Assembly (NCBI GenBank): GCA_026413225.1
Contig: CM048552.1
Coordinates: 198,723,553 to 198,787,552, forward strand
Reading direction: 5' to 3'
DNA: 64,000 nucleotides
DNA from: Otis tarda
Lineage: Eukaryota; Chordata; Aves; Otidiformes; Otididae
Position 1 is the stretch's first letter. Every line of letters begins with the position of its first letter. A program made the translations under genes and the position numbers. Below the pieces are notes generated by a model that did not search any database, was not told the origin of the DNA, and was given only the letters and a program-made list of their open reading frames with translations. Positions 51,360 to 63,796 of this stretch are shown here, piece by piece.

Positions 51360-51666
51360 ATCCTTTATTATTTTGTACTAAGCTGTTTTCTTTCCATTTT
51401 TCCACATAATCTCGACCACCTATCTAAAGAAGTAATCAACAAACCAGAGGAAGTGACCCCAGAAATACAAAATGTCGATGAAATACCACTAAAGCCTTCC
51501 TCAATGAAACAGCCAAGTGCTAGGAGAAATTCCTCAGCTGAGAGGCTCTTGACACTCCACTCCTTATCCTCCAAGTCTTACTTGCTATGCTTCAGGAGAT
51601 TTGAGAGAAAGCATGTGCGAATATGCGTCTGAAGATTGTGCTTCAGTGTCTGTGAATGAGACATAG
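51360..51666 (+). pseudogene. coding-like stretch with a frameshift, unidentified
   Basis: The + strand is open from 51360 to 51629 (90 codons) without a useful ATG. It reads like ordinary protein: KEVINKPEEVTPEIQNVDEI, later SSMKQPSARRNSSAERLL. At about 51590 a neighbouring frame takes over with ESMCEYASEDCASVSVNET and a TAG at 51664-51666. This looks like a decayed exon or processed-gene fragment. I do not recognise the family. The minus strand is also open in part (51368-51574), so strand is not certain. Confidence 0.35.
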
Positions 51667-51814
51667 AAGCTTGAAAACATCCACAGTGAAAGGATGGATC
51701 TTCAGTGTCGTATTTGCAGTACTATCATGTAACTTCAGACTGTTTTGAAAAAATTACAGAAATGGCAGTCAGATTTGTGAATGTTATTTTTAATATAAGT
51801 AATGTTCCTATAAG

Positions 51815-52190
51815 AAACCGCATCCTGGGCTGCATCAAAAGAAGCGTGGCAAGCAGGTTGAGAGAAGTGATTCTGCCCGTCTGCTCCGCTCTGGTGAGAC
51901 CCCAGAGTCTGCATCCAGTGCTGGAGCCTCCAACATAAGAAGGACATGGACCTGTTGGAGCAAGTCCAGAGGAGGGCCACGAAGATGATGAGAGGGCTGG
52001 AGCACCTCTCCTGTGAGGACAGGCTGAGAGAGTTGGGGCTGTTCAGCCTGGAGAAGAGAAGGCTCCAGGGAGACCTTATAACCGCCTACCAGTACCTCAA
52101 GGGGGCCTACAGGAAAGAAGGGAAGAAACTCTTCAGCAGGGCCTGTTGTGACAGGACTAGGGGTAATGGTTTCAAAATAGAGGGAGGTAG
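51815..52190 (+). mobile_element. CR1 internal fragment lacking its 3' end
   Basis: Matches the CR1 ORF2 tail from CATCCTGGGCTGCATCAAAAG to GGTTTCAAAATAGAGGGAGG, with a frame break near 51915. It stops before the 3' end of the element, unlike a normal 5'-truncated CR1, so it was cut by deletion or another event. Confidence 0.9.
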
Positions 52191-55100
52191 ATAAATAAAT
52201 GAAGAAAACCCATAGAATTGGGTTTTCCTATATTGGGTAGCCTTATAATAAATGGGCTATTGCTCAAGAAACTAAATTTTAAAAGTTAAAAGTTAAACTG
52301 GATTTTCTAAAACACAGTAGATACACTCTGTTTCAGTAATTCCTGGTCTGAGCAAATGGGTAAGTTGAGATGAATAAATACTGTCAGTTATGACCAAGAA
52401 TATTGTCTGGTGTAATTGAGAGCGTCTACTTTCCTCTTAGTAATAAGCTGCTGTTTCCCAACAATAAAATAAATATGATTTTACAGATGACATTATGGGC
52501 TTTTCTTGGCAAAGTAATAAAATGAAAACACTTTTACCAGGCATATAAATTACAGGAATTTGGTTTTATGTAGACACTCCAAAATATATTCTGCTCTGGA
52601 AAAAAAGTAGTCATACTATTACTCTAAACATGAATGCATGGTCTGTCGTAAAACCCTTGGAACAAACTACTGGTTGCAACTTTGGCAATACAAACATATG
52701 TAGGCAACATAGAGTTAATTCTGAGAGATTTCTTACAGCTATTTGAATTTAAATGTTCCTACCACAGAAAATTTTGGAATTAAGTATTTTCCTTACACAT
52801 TGGTAAACAGTTTTATAATTTGAAAAAGCCAACTATCATATATAAAATAATATTAGAAAGTAGCTGCTTCTTTTTCAATCCTGAGCCTACCAGAGGACAA
52901 ACGATATCTTCATGGAGAGAAATATGTCCCTCTTCAAAGCAGTCCTTCACTCATTCTCTTTGGCCACGGACAGTTTAGTAGCCACCACTATGGGAACAGC
53001 CCTCAGTTCTTAAAATTGTCCTTCAAAACATTTCCAAATTGGGATTCTTTTAGGAGACAGAGGTCATAAGCTGTTATCCTCTTAAAACCTGGGGTAAAAC
53101 AGACTGGGAAAAGTGGAGGAGGAGAGAGGACTTATGCTTTGCTGTTCTGTTGATTACCTGGAATTTGACTAAATGCCAGTTACGTTCATCAGAGTGACAG
53201 CAACCAACTTACTAAATGTTTAAATGAAAACCACCCTCCAAAGGACAGATTTAAGTTTGCACTTAATAAAATTAAACTTTGTGCCATGATACTTCAAAAA
53301 CACTTGATGTATGTGAAAAACAGCAATGGGGGGAAATTAACCAACTTTCTTGAAAATCAGAAGCAAAACCACATTGTCAAGCCTCTAGAAATGCCAAAGA
53401 ATATAGATATTGTTGGTCAGGATGCATTGCATGATATTGGATGATAACAGAATGCTTTGGGATTTAATAAGATGACATAAACACATTTCTTCTGGAATTG
53501 CAAAGGACTTTTTGTGTTCTAGAGGACTGCTGGTGGTGATTCTAATATTCATTATTTAGTCTGCAGGGTCCTCAAAATGAACTTCTTGCCAATGAAAGCC
53601 CAGCAGAACATTGGGAAAGTGTTGCTGAAAGCCCTGACCAAAGAGAACACTTCCATAGCCAAGGAAAAAGCTTTCATTTAGATTGTCAGCCAAGGTGACC
53701 ACCTATAAAATGGAAAGTAGTTTTTTAAAATTAATTATTTACTGTGTCATACTTTCAGTCTTTAAATAAAACCATCTACCTCTTCAAAATGTTATTATAT
53801 GTTTTTTTTTAATTAAAGACATAGGACCGAAGTTAAAACAAATACAAAATTGAAACACACAGAAGTGTTTTTATTGAAAATTATAACCATGACAAATCTT
53901 GCAAGAAATATATGATGGGTTTTGCTGAAACTTGTTTTCCCTCACAGAGCTGTCAAACACACCCAGGCTCTGCAGGCCCTGTCACCTCTCTGCTCCCTAC
54001 ACTTTGCCCTGTAGCACTTTGGACTTCTCAGAGCTTTTGGTGCCAGAACCACAATGATGTTCAGGTTTACCTAAGCCACTAGAGGCCGTAACAGACCTGT
54101 AGAAATAAAAATAAGTAATAAACTGTGATCATAACAGATACACCCTAAAAGGAACCATTAAATAATCAAGCCTGCTTTTTTTTTTGTGATGGCCAGGATC
54201 TGCGTACCGTGTCAAGGCACGGGTGGTTATTCCAGTTCAGGGAACTCCATAAATGTGTGTTTAATTTTGAACACATTTGACAGTTCTTTTGCAAACTGAG
54301 CTGATTTCCTGACTCAGATACAGAGTTGACAAATCAAATTACAGAAGATTAGTTAACATTTCAGATGATCACACATTTTGGGAGAATGCCATTTCAAAAA
54401 CAGAATCATATACACCATGATGTTACTGAGGCTTAATATGAAAATGACACATTTAAATGCTGTCCTTTAATTAGAAAATAACTTTATGGAAAAAAAGGAC
54501 TTGCATTTAGCACTGTTGATAGGCTCTTTGTATTTCAGAGTCATTTCAGGAGACAGTTACTGTGTTGTTTTGCCCAGCTCATTAGCATAGCACAATGTAT
54601 TTAGTTTGTCAGATATGTAAAAAATGGCCCTGCACCTTTATGCGGCAGGCACTTATGCCTTATTATCCTTGGTTTTATATGCTTGATTATTCTTGCATTT
54701 GGAGAAGGAGTCATAATTTATTGTTTTGATTCTGTAGTTTATTCCGTAGGCATATTGCTCAACTCTGAGGTGCACATTTCCCTCCTATTTATAATGACTT
54801 AGTAACACCTCTTCGTGTGACTGCGAAGTGTAATCCACCCAACCTGTCTTATCTATCTGCATATTTCTGGCTCTAGAAATCAAATTTTGTTTAAAATATA
54901 CTCATTAGAGCCATATGTGATAGTAATGGGTCATGAGACCAATTTTAGAGAAGAGACATGGCCTGGGAATCAGTCACAGAATGGCAGTGTGGGAAGGCAA
55001 AAGGAAGCTGAACATAAACTCCCTTGGTAATACCTGTTTACGCTGATAGAGGTGAGGCCGAACCTATGCCCATGTCCATACCATTGAATCATTCCTGCTG

Positions 55101-55659
55101 ACAATCCCTGTACTTGTGCTTTGGTAGGAGTCAAGTGGGGGCCCATACAGATAACAGCTGCATAAACTGTAAAGTTGTCAAACCAATTTCATTCTATATG
55201 TAACTGCAAAGTCACATAAAAAATAAATTTGTCTTCATGCTTTATTATTTCAGTTGTACCAGATTTCTCAAGTAGAAGGTGTTGTCAAGACTCAGGTGAA
55301 AATGATACTGTCACTGTAGCATGTGTCCATACAGTCATGGATAGCTATGTGCGGCCTCCAAAACCAGAGCGATCACAGCATTCTAAAAAAATGGAGACAG
55401 GAAAAAGTACAATATTTGCTTTCAGGGGACCAATGTGGTGATGAAGTTGTGCAGATTTGTCTACAGTTCCCTACTGACGGATGGAGTGTATGTAAGAACA
55501 TAGGAAAAAAGCAAAACCGGGAACACTGTTAAGAAAAAAACAACTTTTTTTTATGGGAGATTCTGGATACTTTTTTTAGACAAACCTACATAATAATTTA
55601 ACATTTCTTAACAGTTAAATCCCAGAGGTGGGATTCAGCTCCAGTCTGTAGATACATAC
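52191..55659. other. intergenic, nothing identified
   Basis: About 3.5 kb of AT-rich sequence. The only feature noted is an exon-like 42-nt interval at 55254-55295 (acceptor TTTATTATTTCAG, donor GTGAAA, 14 open codons). No repeats or genes recognised. Confidence 0.6.
55254..55295 (+). other. exon-like interval with good acceptor
   Basis: 42 nt between TTTATTATTTCAG and CAG/GTGAAA. It is open in one frame (LYQISQVEGVVKTQ). It could be an exon of a non-coding or unknown + strand transcript. No homologue recognised. Confidence 0.2.
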
Positions 55660-56790
55660 ATAGAATCACAGAATGGTTTGGGTTGGAAGGGACCTTCAAA
55701 GGTCATCTAGTCCAACCCCCCTGCAAGGAGCAGGGACATCTCCAACCAGATCAGGTTGCTCAGAGCCTCATCCAACCTGGCCTTGAATGTTTCCAGGGAT
55801 GGGGCCTGGAACCTCTCTAGGCAACCTGTTTCGGTGTTCCACCACCCTCATTGTAAAAAAAAATTTTCTTTATATTCAGTCCAAATTTATCTCCCTCTAT
55901 TTTAAAACCATTACCTCTCCTGCTATCACAACAGGCCCTACTAAAGAGTTTCTCCCCATCTTTCTTATAAGCCCTCTTTAGGTACTGGAAGGCCGCTATC
56001 AGGTCTCCCCAAAGCCTTCTCTTCTCCAGGCTTAACAATTCCAGCTTTCTCAGCCTGTCCTTGTAGGAGAGGTGCTCCAACCCTCTCATCATCTTTGTGG
56101 CCCTCCTCTGGACTCACTTGAACAGGTCCTTCTTATCTTGGGGGCTCCAGCACTGGATGCAGTACTCCAGGTGGGATCTCACGAGAGCAGAGTAGAGAGG
56201 CAGAATCACCTCCCTTAACCTGCTGGCCACACTTCTTTTGAGGCAGCCCAGGATGTGATTGGCTTTCTGGGCTGCAAGCGCACATTGTTGGCTCATGTTG
56301 AGCTTCTCATCAATCAACACCCACAAGTCTTTCTCCTCAGGGCTGCTCTCAATCCATTCTCCACCCAACCTTTATTTGTACTTGGGATTGCCCCTTGCTC
56401 AGGACCTTGCACTTGGCCTAGTTGAACTTCATGAGGTTTGCACAGGCTCACCTCTCAAGCCCATCAAGGTCCCTGTGGATGGCATCCCTTCCCTCCAGTG
56501 TGTTGACTGCACCCCACAGCTTGGTGTCATTGGCAAACTTGCTGAGCGTGCACTCTATCCCACTGTCCATGTAGCCAACAAAGATGTTAAACAGAGCCAG
56601 TCCTAATACTGATCCTTGAGGAATGCAACTCATCACTGGTCTCCACTTGGACATTGAGCCATTGACCACTACTCTCTGAGTGTGGTCATCCAGCCAATTC
56701 CATATCCACTGAGTCCATCTGTCAAATACATCTTTCTCCAGTTTAGAGAGAAGGATGTCATGTGGGACAGTGTCAAATGCTTTGATATAC
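55660..56790 (-). mobile_element. CR1 LINE fragment including part of the RT palm
   Basis: Starts at the CR1 3' tail (TAGAATCACAGAATGG) and extends about 1.1 kb. The minus strand holds the RT segments [23 protein letters not shown] and FANDTKLWG, followed by the C-terminal region, but with frame breaks near 56110 and 56380. The catalytic motif is FAND where CR1 elements have FADD. It is degenerate and immobile. Confidence 0.94.
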
Positions 56791-57929
56791 ATATAGGCGT
56801 CTAAATGGAGGGCCTTGGTTCAGTTGCTCTGTTGCCATCTGAGATGCTGTAAGGCATCCTGCTGGAGCTGCAGCACAGATCTCTCATATGCCCAGATCTC
56901 CTCATGTCATATCTGCCAGCCTTGTGCAGATGCTTTTTTACCCTAAGGCACGAGATGCTTATGTTTAATCCCACTGGAAACTGTAGAGCTATTTGGTTCT
57001 TTTTGAAAGAGACATATCATTCAGTCATCTGAATACCCCTCTAGGGTCCATTAGCTGTATAGATCTCCGCTCACTATAATGGGAGCATGACATGTAGACA
57101 CAACATTTAAGTGCCTACAAGCTGGAACTGACTGTCCCACATCCCTCCCCAGAGTTTAATGTGCACCAAATATAAAGACTCAGTAAGAGGCATGTGAAAA
57201 CATGGACATAAAAGGCTTCGCCGAGCCTCTCAGCAGATTAGTGTTCCAGTTTCACTTCATTTAGCAATCCTTTAAACCATTTCAGCGTCAACAATAACAC
57301 TCAGGAAACAGGTTGTTTCAGCAGATGTGGTTGATTCACAGGCAAATTTAAAGCCTAAACAAATCTTTCAGTGGCTATTTTTTGGATCCGGTTTACAAAA
57401 TGTTCAGTATCCTTTAATGAAATTAGCATCTCTATTTCAGATTTAAATTATACAGATTTAACGACTCATAAAAACAAACAAACAAAAAACCCCATAAGAG
57501 CTCTGCACAACTCTACAGAAGATTGGTTCCTGCCAAATTCAGGAGCTTGACAGCCAGAGCTGCTCAGTCTAAGCTAACAGGCTGTGCCACTCAGTAGAGT
57601 TTGGCAGCATAAACTTCCCACCACAGAGCTCCGGCTCACGGCTTCCAGAGGGGACGTGGATAACCATGCAACTGTCAGCACTTATCTGTGCAGATGTTAC
57701 TTGGCAGTCTCCTATTTTGCTCACAAAGGAACAGATCAAATGTGCCTGAACAATATTTAAGCTACATTTAAAAGTACCTCTTGCATAAATAAATACTTTG
57801 AAGAGCAAAGGGAAAGCACCACTGGCAATCTGTAGGGTTTTTTCTGGCCCATGATTTTAATCATTTTTGGAAGTGATCTGAAAATGGAGTTAGGAGTGAG
57901 GAGACAAAACCTTAGTACTGCTCCTTGTC
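56791..57929. other. intergenic, nothing identified
   Basis: AT-rich sequence without recognisable genes or repeats. Confidence 0.6.
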
Positions 57930-58250
57930 TGGGCTATGTTGTGAGTCTCCCTGTGCCTGGCCGTGCACCTCACTGATCTGGACACGAACCCTGACGCAGT
58001 GAGTTGACTCCCTGGTTTGACCTTGCACCTTGGCTCACCACAGATGTGTGTCTCGCACTCACTGGCATGTGGCTGAGCTTGGTGACCACCACGGGACCTG
58101 CTCGGCTTGCCCTGCTCAGGAGGCAGTGTGGGACTGTGCCCTATCAGTGAGGGAGACACTGGGACACTGTGCCCGCCTGCCTGTCACTCTGCACTCCCAG
58201 CACATCTTCCTCTGCAGAGCAGCCCTGCTGCTCCCAACAGTATGCTCTCT
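57930..58250. repeat. GC-richer block of uncertain origin
   Basis: A local rise in GC content with phrases such as GACCTGCTCGGCTTGCCCTG that recall the block at 50280-50810. Possibly a copy of the same unclassified repeat. Only weak, by-eye similarity. Confidence 0.25.
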
Positions 58251-61200
58251 GGTGTGACAAAGGATTTCCTGTGAAGACTGAAATAACTGGCTAGGTAATA
58301 AAACAGCAATTAAAATTCAATGTAAATAAAGGTGAAATTACACACATGGGGAACAACCATCCCAACTTTACATGTACCAAAGATGGGCTCTGAGTTCATT
58401 TTTACAACCCATAAAATCTGAGCGATATGAAGAGACTGTTTCTATTATTCTTATTTCTTATTTAGGCATTCACTGTCTATCTAGCTGTCTAGCTAGAAAT
58501 TACCCCATAAGGGACAAATAGGAGCAAATAAATGTAAAAGCAACAAAAGCCCCAGAGCTATTGCTGTATACCATTATGTTGTATTTGTGTACGTTGTCCA
58601 GCTGGATAGAGCTTTAACAGCAAAAGTACTTGGCTTTCTACCCCACCCCGACTGTAAATGGTCTGTGAAGAATTTGTACCACATGCCAGTCAGTAAAGTC
58701 CAAAGCAAATATTCTGTGTTGTGGCTTTCCTCGTTTGGTACAGAAGAAAACTGCATGCACTCATTCGCATCAAGCTCCATTGGTCATTTTGAGTTTTCCA
58801 TACCATCTGGCCCGTCAACAGCCTTCTGACATCAGGAAATAGTAGCATCTTCACTACACAGAAAGGGTAAATAAAGCAGAGAGCATCTGAGTAGCTTAGC
58901 TTCTCCTAGAAGAAGACCCAGAGTATTTGTGTCCCTGTAAACACAGCAACTCAAACACTGTTGAAACTTGAAATGCAGTCCTTACTGGAGTTTTGCTGGA
59001 GATATCCATAAGGCTGAAGTTTCACTCTGCAATACTTCAGACGTGGAAAGAAAGAAGCTCCTTTTAAGGATGAATAAAACTAAGAAGCACATCTAATCAC
59101 ACTGAGTGTTGGTAGAAGCACACCATGGCAACAATTCATCAGGCACGGCCTCTGTGCGCAGGATAGTATCGACGGGTTCAGAGAAAAACAAATATGAATT
59201 CAAATTTGGAGTGACAAAAAGCTTCTGTTCTTCCTACCATTTATTATTGTTACTGTGTTTCATTATAAACCTGCTTACTGTTTGTTGTGCCATAAAAATT
59301 GGCGTAATACGTATCTGCATAAGAGGGCATATTACGCTATTGAATGAGATACAAAGATAACAGAAAACACAGGTCTTGCTTAAAAAACACGTGCTTGAAA
59401 AGGAACTAAAGAACAGAGGAGAAAACCCAGGATCCAGAGGGAGATATTTCAGTTTAAATTTAGGAAAAAGGAAGGGGCATTTGTAGAGGAGAAAAAGATT
59501 TATTTTCCCTAATGTGATGTTGTTTTAAACCATGCAGCATGAGTGAACTTGGTGGACTGAGCAGGAGTCAACTTGATGGATTGAGAATCCAGACCAGTAG
59601 CTTTAATTTACTCACAACTGTCTCTATGTTTCGCTTTGTCTTCCATTTAGTCACCTTTCAAAAGCAATAACAACCAAAACCGCCCATTCATCACCTTCTC
59701 TTTGATCCTCGCTCTTGATAGCAACTATTTTGCATCTTCATTCCAATCACTCCACCCCATTCCTTGCAGTAATGTTAACTCGAAACTTCCTGTTGGCGAG
59801 TGCCTGTCTGCGATGAATCCAATTACTGGGGCTCCAGGGAGGGGTTCGATGGGCAACGAATGCAACATGGAAGGCAGATCGGTGTCACACATAGATTTTT
59901 GAAAGCTGTTCACGGTCCTCAAGGCTATGAGGCAGGCAAGGCAACTGCTACAGGTCAGAAGAGGCAACTGCATTTTTTAGGCCCCCAAAAATCCTCGTAC
60001 AGGATGAATAGATTCTGTGTCAGTTCTTGGCCAGTATGAACTGGAAAAATGTGCTTTGCCCAGAAAAGACCTTGGAGATATACTGTAATTCATGAAGTAT
60101 GTGAGCATCCATTCAAATTTCAAAAAAAAACGTAGTGAAAAATAAGCTGTTGAAAAACACACTCTTTCTAGAAAGGCAGAAAAGCCTTTATAAATCCTAT
60201 GATAGACATAGTTAATTGTATCTTTTACAGGAATTACAGGCTAACCACATTATGAACTATCAAATCATCTCTGTTCGTGCTGATGTGATGTGCAGGCATT
60301 TATCTGAAGAGTTCTGGCAAATGGTTCCTCACAGTATCTGGCCTCACACCCTGCTTGCCAGCTTAGTGATGGGATGTTTAAACTCAACGCCATTCCCCAG
60401 CTCCTCAACAGCTCGGCACAGCGCTGCAGGGGAGCGTGGAGGAGCAGGGATTCACAGCCACTCTTCTGCGCTTCCTAACAGTCGTCAGGAGGAGGCCATA
60501 CTCAGAGTATTAAACTCTTGTGAACAGATAAGTTTCTGATGAGCTGCAGATTTTTAACAGTCCTTGCTGTAAATTTATCACCATTTCTGGTGATAAATTT
60601 CAGCTTAAATGTGCAAGAAGCATTTGTAGTAAATTAATTTTGAAGTATCTTAATGGTCTCAGTTGCCATTCCTGTGTTGGATTACCTTTTTACTGGATAG
60701 ATGGAAGCCGTCCTGAAAACATTGAAGCTTAATTTTCATTCATATTCTGTGGTCTAGAATCAATCAATAATGGTTTAAATTTACTTAAAAATAAATATCT
60801 TGGATTTACTTCATTACTTTCTTCTGCAGTAGGAGATGATTATCTGAACATAAGCTCACAGTTTATTACTCTGATCACTTAACCACATCATTTTACCTCT
60901 GCAGCGTGTAAATCTAGAAACAATGAAAAGAAGAACAGATTATAACAAGAGAGGAATAAAACCCAGACACATTTGAGACTTTCATTTTACTACCATAATG
61001 TAGCCTTTAAAAGCAAGTTGGGAAAGTACTTTACAGGCTGGATATCAGTATTAAAGTAGTTTCTCATATAGAATTCAACATGAGCAGTTTTTCAGTGAAG
61101 AGTGCAGATACAGAAGCTGTGTTTGTTTATATCATATATATTTGCATACCTTTAGAGACCTTTCTTCTGACTCAAGGCCCAATATTGCAACATATGAGAT

Positions 61201-63229
61201 GAAAATTGGTGACATATGAGTCCCCCTCTTCTCTTGAGTTTCAAAATAAACAAAACCAACTTTTGCTTTCCTAGAAAACGGATCCTTCAAAACCAGAGAC
61301 ATATGCTAATTTGCTTTTACATCATTTTACAAATATTTGTGCACTTATTTAGTAATTGTCGTTTTGGTCTTCCAAGAGCTTCCAATTAGAGCAATGAAGT
61401 TGCACTGTAATTTCTCACATACCATTGTAGTTTTTTGCCTTGTTGCTACTTACAACACCCATAGCATAGCTACATACTAGGATAGGTAGATTGTTATATG
61501 GCAGCTCTACAGCTGGTGGAGTTACATCATTCACAAATGTTTAAATGGATACCTGCATTGATATCACATTTAGTGAGATGAATTGATGTCATCAGTCTTC
61601 TGCAAAGGCTTCTATGTAATAGTGACAAAGAAACAAACTCTTCCCACAGATACAGAAAAAAAAAACTCCTGCCAGCAATTTGACTCAAAGAACACTGAAT
61701 AAAGAGATTCAGATCATCTAGAAATCCAGCATTATTGTAAAATAATATGCAGTTGCACTGGAAAGATGGGGTTTATCTTTTTGTCAGGAAGACAACTTAG
61801 GAGAAGTGGGTGGAAAATAACAGTAATATTCCAGGGACTGAAGAATAGACAGAAGATAAGAAAAATCCTCAATGGCTCCATTGCTTTGTACTTTGAACAA
61901 TCATTTACATTATCACCATATGAACATAATATGCTAGCATTGTTATTAACAATGCCTCCAATTTATAATCACTTTGCACTGGAGCAAGATCTTATTTCAT
62001 AAAGTTACCAACAAATTATTGATATTAAGTATATGGCTAAGCAAATCCCCGTTTAACAAAGTTACTCATCCAGTTTGCAAATACCTCAGTATATATAAAC
62101 TGTATTTAATACAAGCAGCTAGACAGTATTCAGACTATTTTGTTGGATTGTTTTCACTGGAAGAAAAATATCCATTCTCTCTTTGCATATCCTAGTTTTC
62201 CAAATCATCTATCCAAAGTCCTGTTTCCTAACTACAGAAACAGCACACAACAGCAGGAGGGTAACTTCCAATTCAGAAGCCTAGTTCTATTTCCAGATAG
62301 GTCTGAGTTCAGAATTTCTCATCCATATAAGTACCAGATTTTACTGTTTGTTTTATTCCTGTAGTGGAAGACAGGCATGACGTGAACACGAATTCAATGT
62401 TTACTATTTTCTGTTAAATGAGAATTATATAATTCCACGACAGTGATAATAGAGAATGTGAGAAGTAATGTGAATTTAAAATCCAACAAAAGATTTGAAG
62501 AAGGCTGTAAGCCATTGACTAAAACTTACTCCTTCTTTTGGGTTTCCCTTCACATCACAGTACTAGTGCTCTCCAATGCTCTTTCTAACGTTCCGGTTGC
62601 TTTCATACACTCACACAGTCTGATTCTCATGCAACAAAATCAGCATGTTTCCCTTTCCCCATTCTAGGAGTCACTCTGGTTTGATCATTCACTAGAGTGG
62701 AGCTGAAGCCTACTGCAACTAGGTCAATAATATTTTACCTTCATGACACAAATCAATGACCTAGTCAAAAGTATTCTTGCAGTTCAGAGTTATTCCAAAT
62801 ATATTGCCCGGTCAACTACCCACTAGTAGGCTTTGTCAGATTAGGCATTGCCTCTCTGTGCAAGTGATCTGTGAGACTCTCCACAGCTGTCTCACCATCC
62901 TTTTCATGAGTTTCTCCTGCCCCCTCTCCTAGTTAACGATGCTGGTGATTGTTGTGTCTGGATGCTGAAGGTTCCAATTTAACATTTTTCTGTCTCTTCA
63001 GACTCTAAGCTCAGTCAGAATTTTCCTAATCTTTTACTCAATCTCTCATTTGCCTTTCTCAGAGCCTGTTTTGTTTCACCCTTGGCCCTTGCCGTTGCTT
63101 CCATCATCTCATGCACCAGCAAGGTATCACCACAGCCCATGCTGGAGCCAAAATTAGGTTTCCCAGGTAGGAAGGTCATTCAGTAGGTCCTTTCCTGGTT
63201 TCTTCTTTTAGCATTTTCCAGGCACAGAG
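58251..63229. other. intergenic, nothing identified
   Basis: About 5 kb of AT-rich DNA. Open frames here (for example 59702-59902, 60216-60539 and 61766-62002 on +) are short and show no domain, signal or repeat pattern. Confidence 0.6.
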
Positions 63230-63500
63230 CCAGGACCTGGGCATTTTGCCCGGACACACTGCTCTCCCACCCCACCCTGGACCTCATGTCTTCGTGCCTA
63301 CCTCACCTCTGGAGCCGTGCCTGGGGCCGCACCCCTCCCTACACCCCTGCAGTGGAGCCACTCCTGGTCCTGTCCCAAACACCTCTGCGTCGGCCCCACC
63401 TCTGAAGCCATGCTCCGGGCTGGGCTCCTCCCCACACCCTTGGCCTTGTGCTTTGCTGTCGGCTTCCTCCACGTGGAATCCAGCCTGGGTCCATCAAGCT
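63230..63500 (+). repeat. GC-rich imperfect tandem repeat, period about 93 bp
   Basis: CACCTCTGGAGCCGTGC at 63304 and CACCTCTGAAGCCATGC at 63397 start two related segments, both leading into CTCC(C/T)ACACCC. A third, poorer copy may precede them. It resembles a minisatellite of about two to three units. Confidence 0.5.
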
Positions 63501-63796
63501 GTGGTGCTTGATGGCTTGAATTTGAAATACAGACAAAATATATGCATAGATACAATTATAATTTATTCGGTTTGAGAATAGGAGAAAACATGGGCTGTAA
63601 CAGTATGCATCTCTCCCAGATAAGCATCAATCAGACATCTAACATGTCATGGATTTTTAAGTGATCTGTAGGTTGACATAGTAATATGCCATCCCCAGAC
63701 ACATCAGGCTCCCCTGTAGGTACATCTTCCAGCACAGATGTTCCCCTTCTCCCATGATGACTTTTGCTCCAGCAGCAGCAGAACAGGATCAGCTCT

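Noticed and set aside
57569..58257. Short frames on both strands around 58 kb
   Set aside because: They lie in a GC-richer block with no coding features, and strands disagree.
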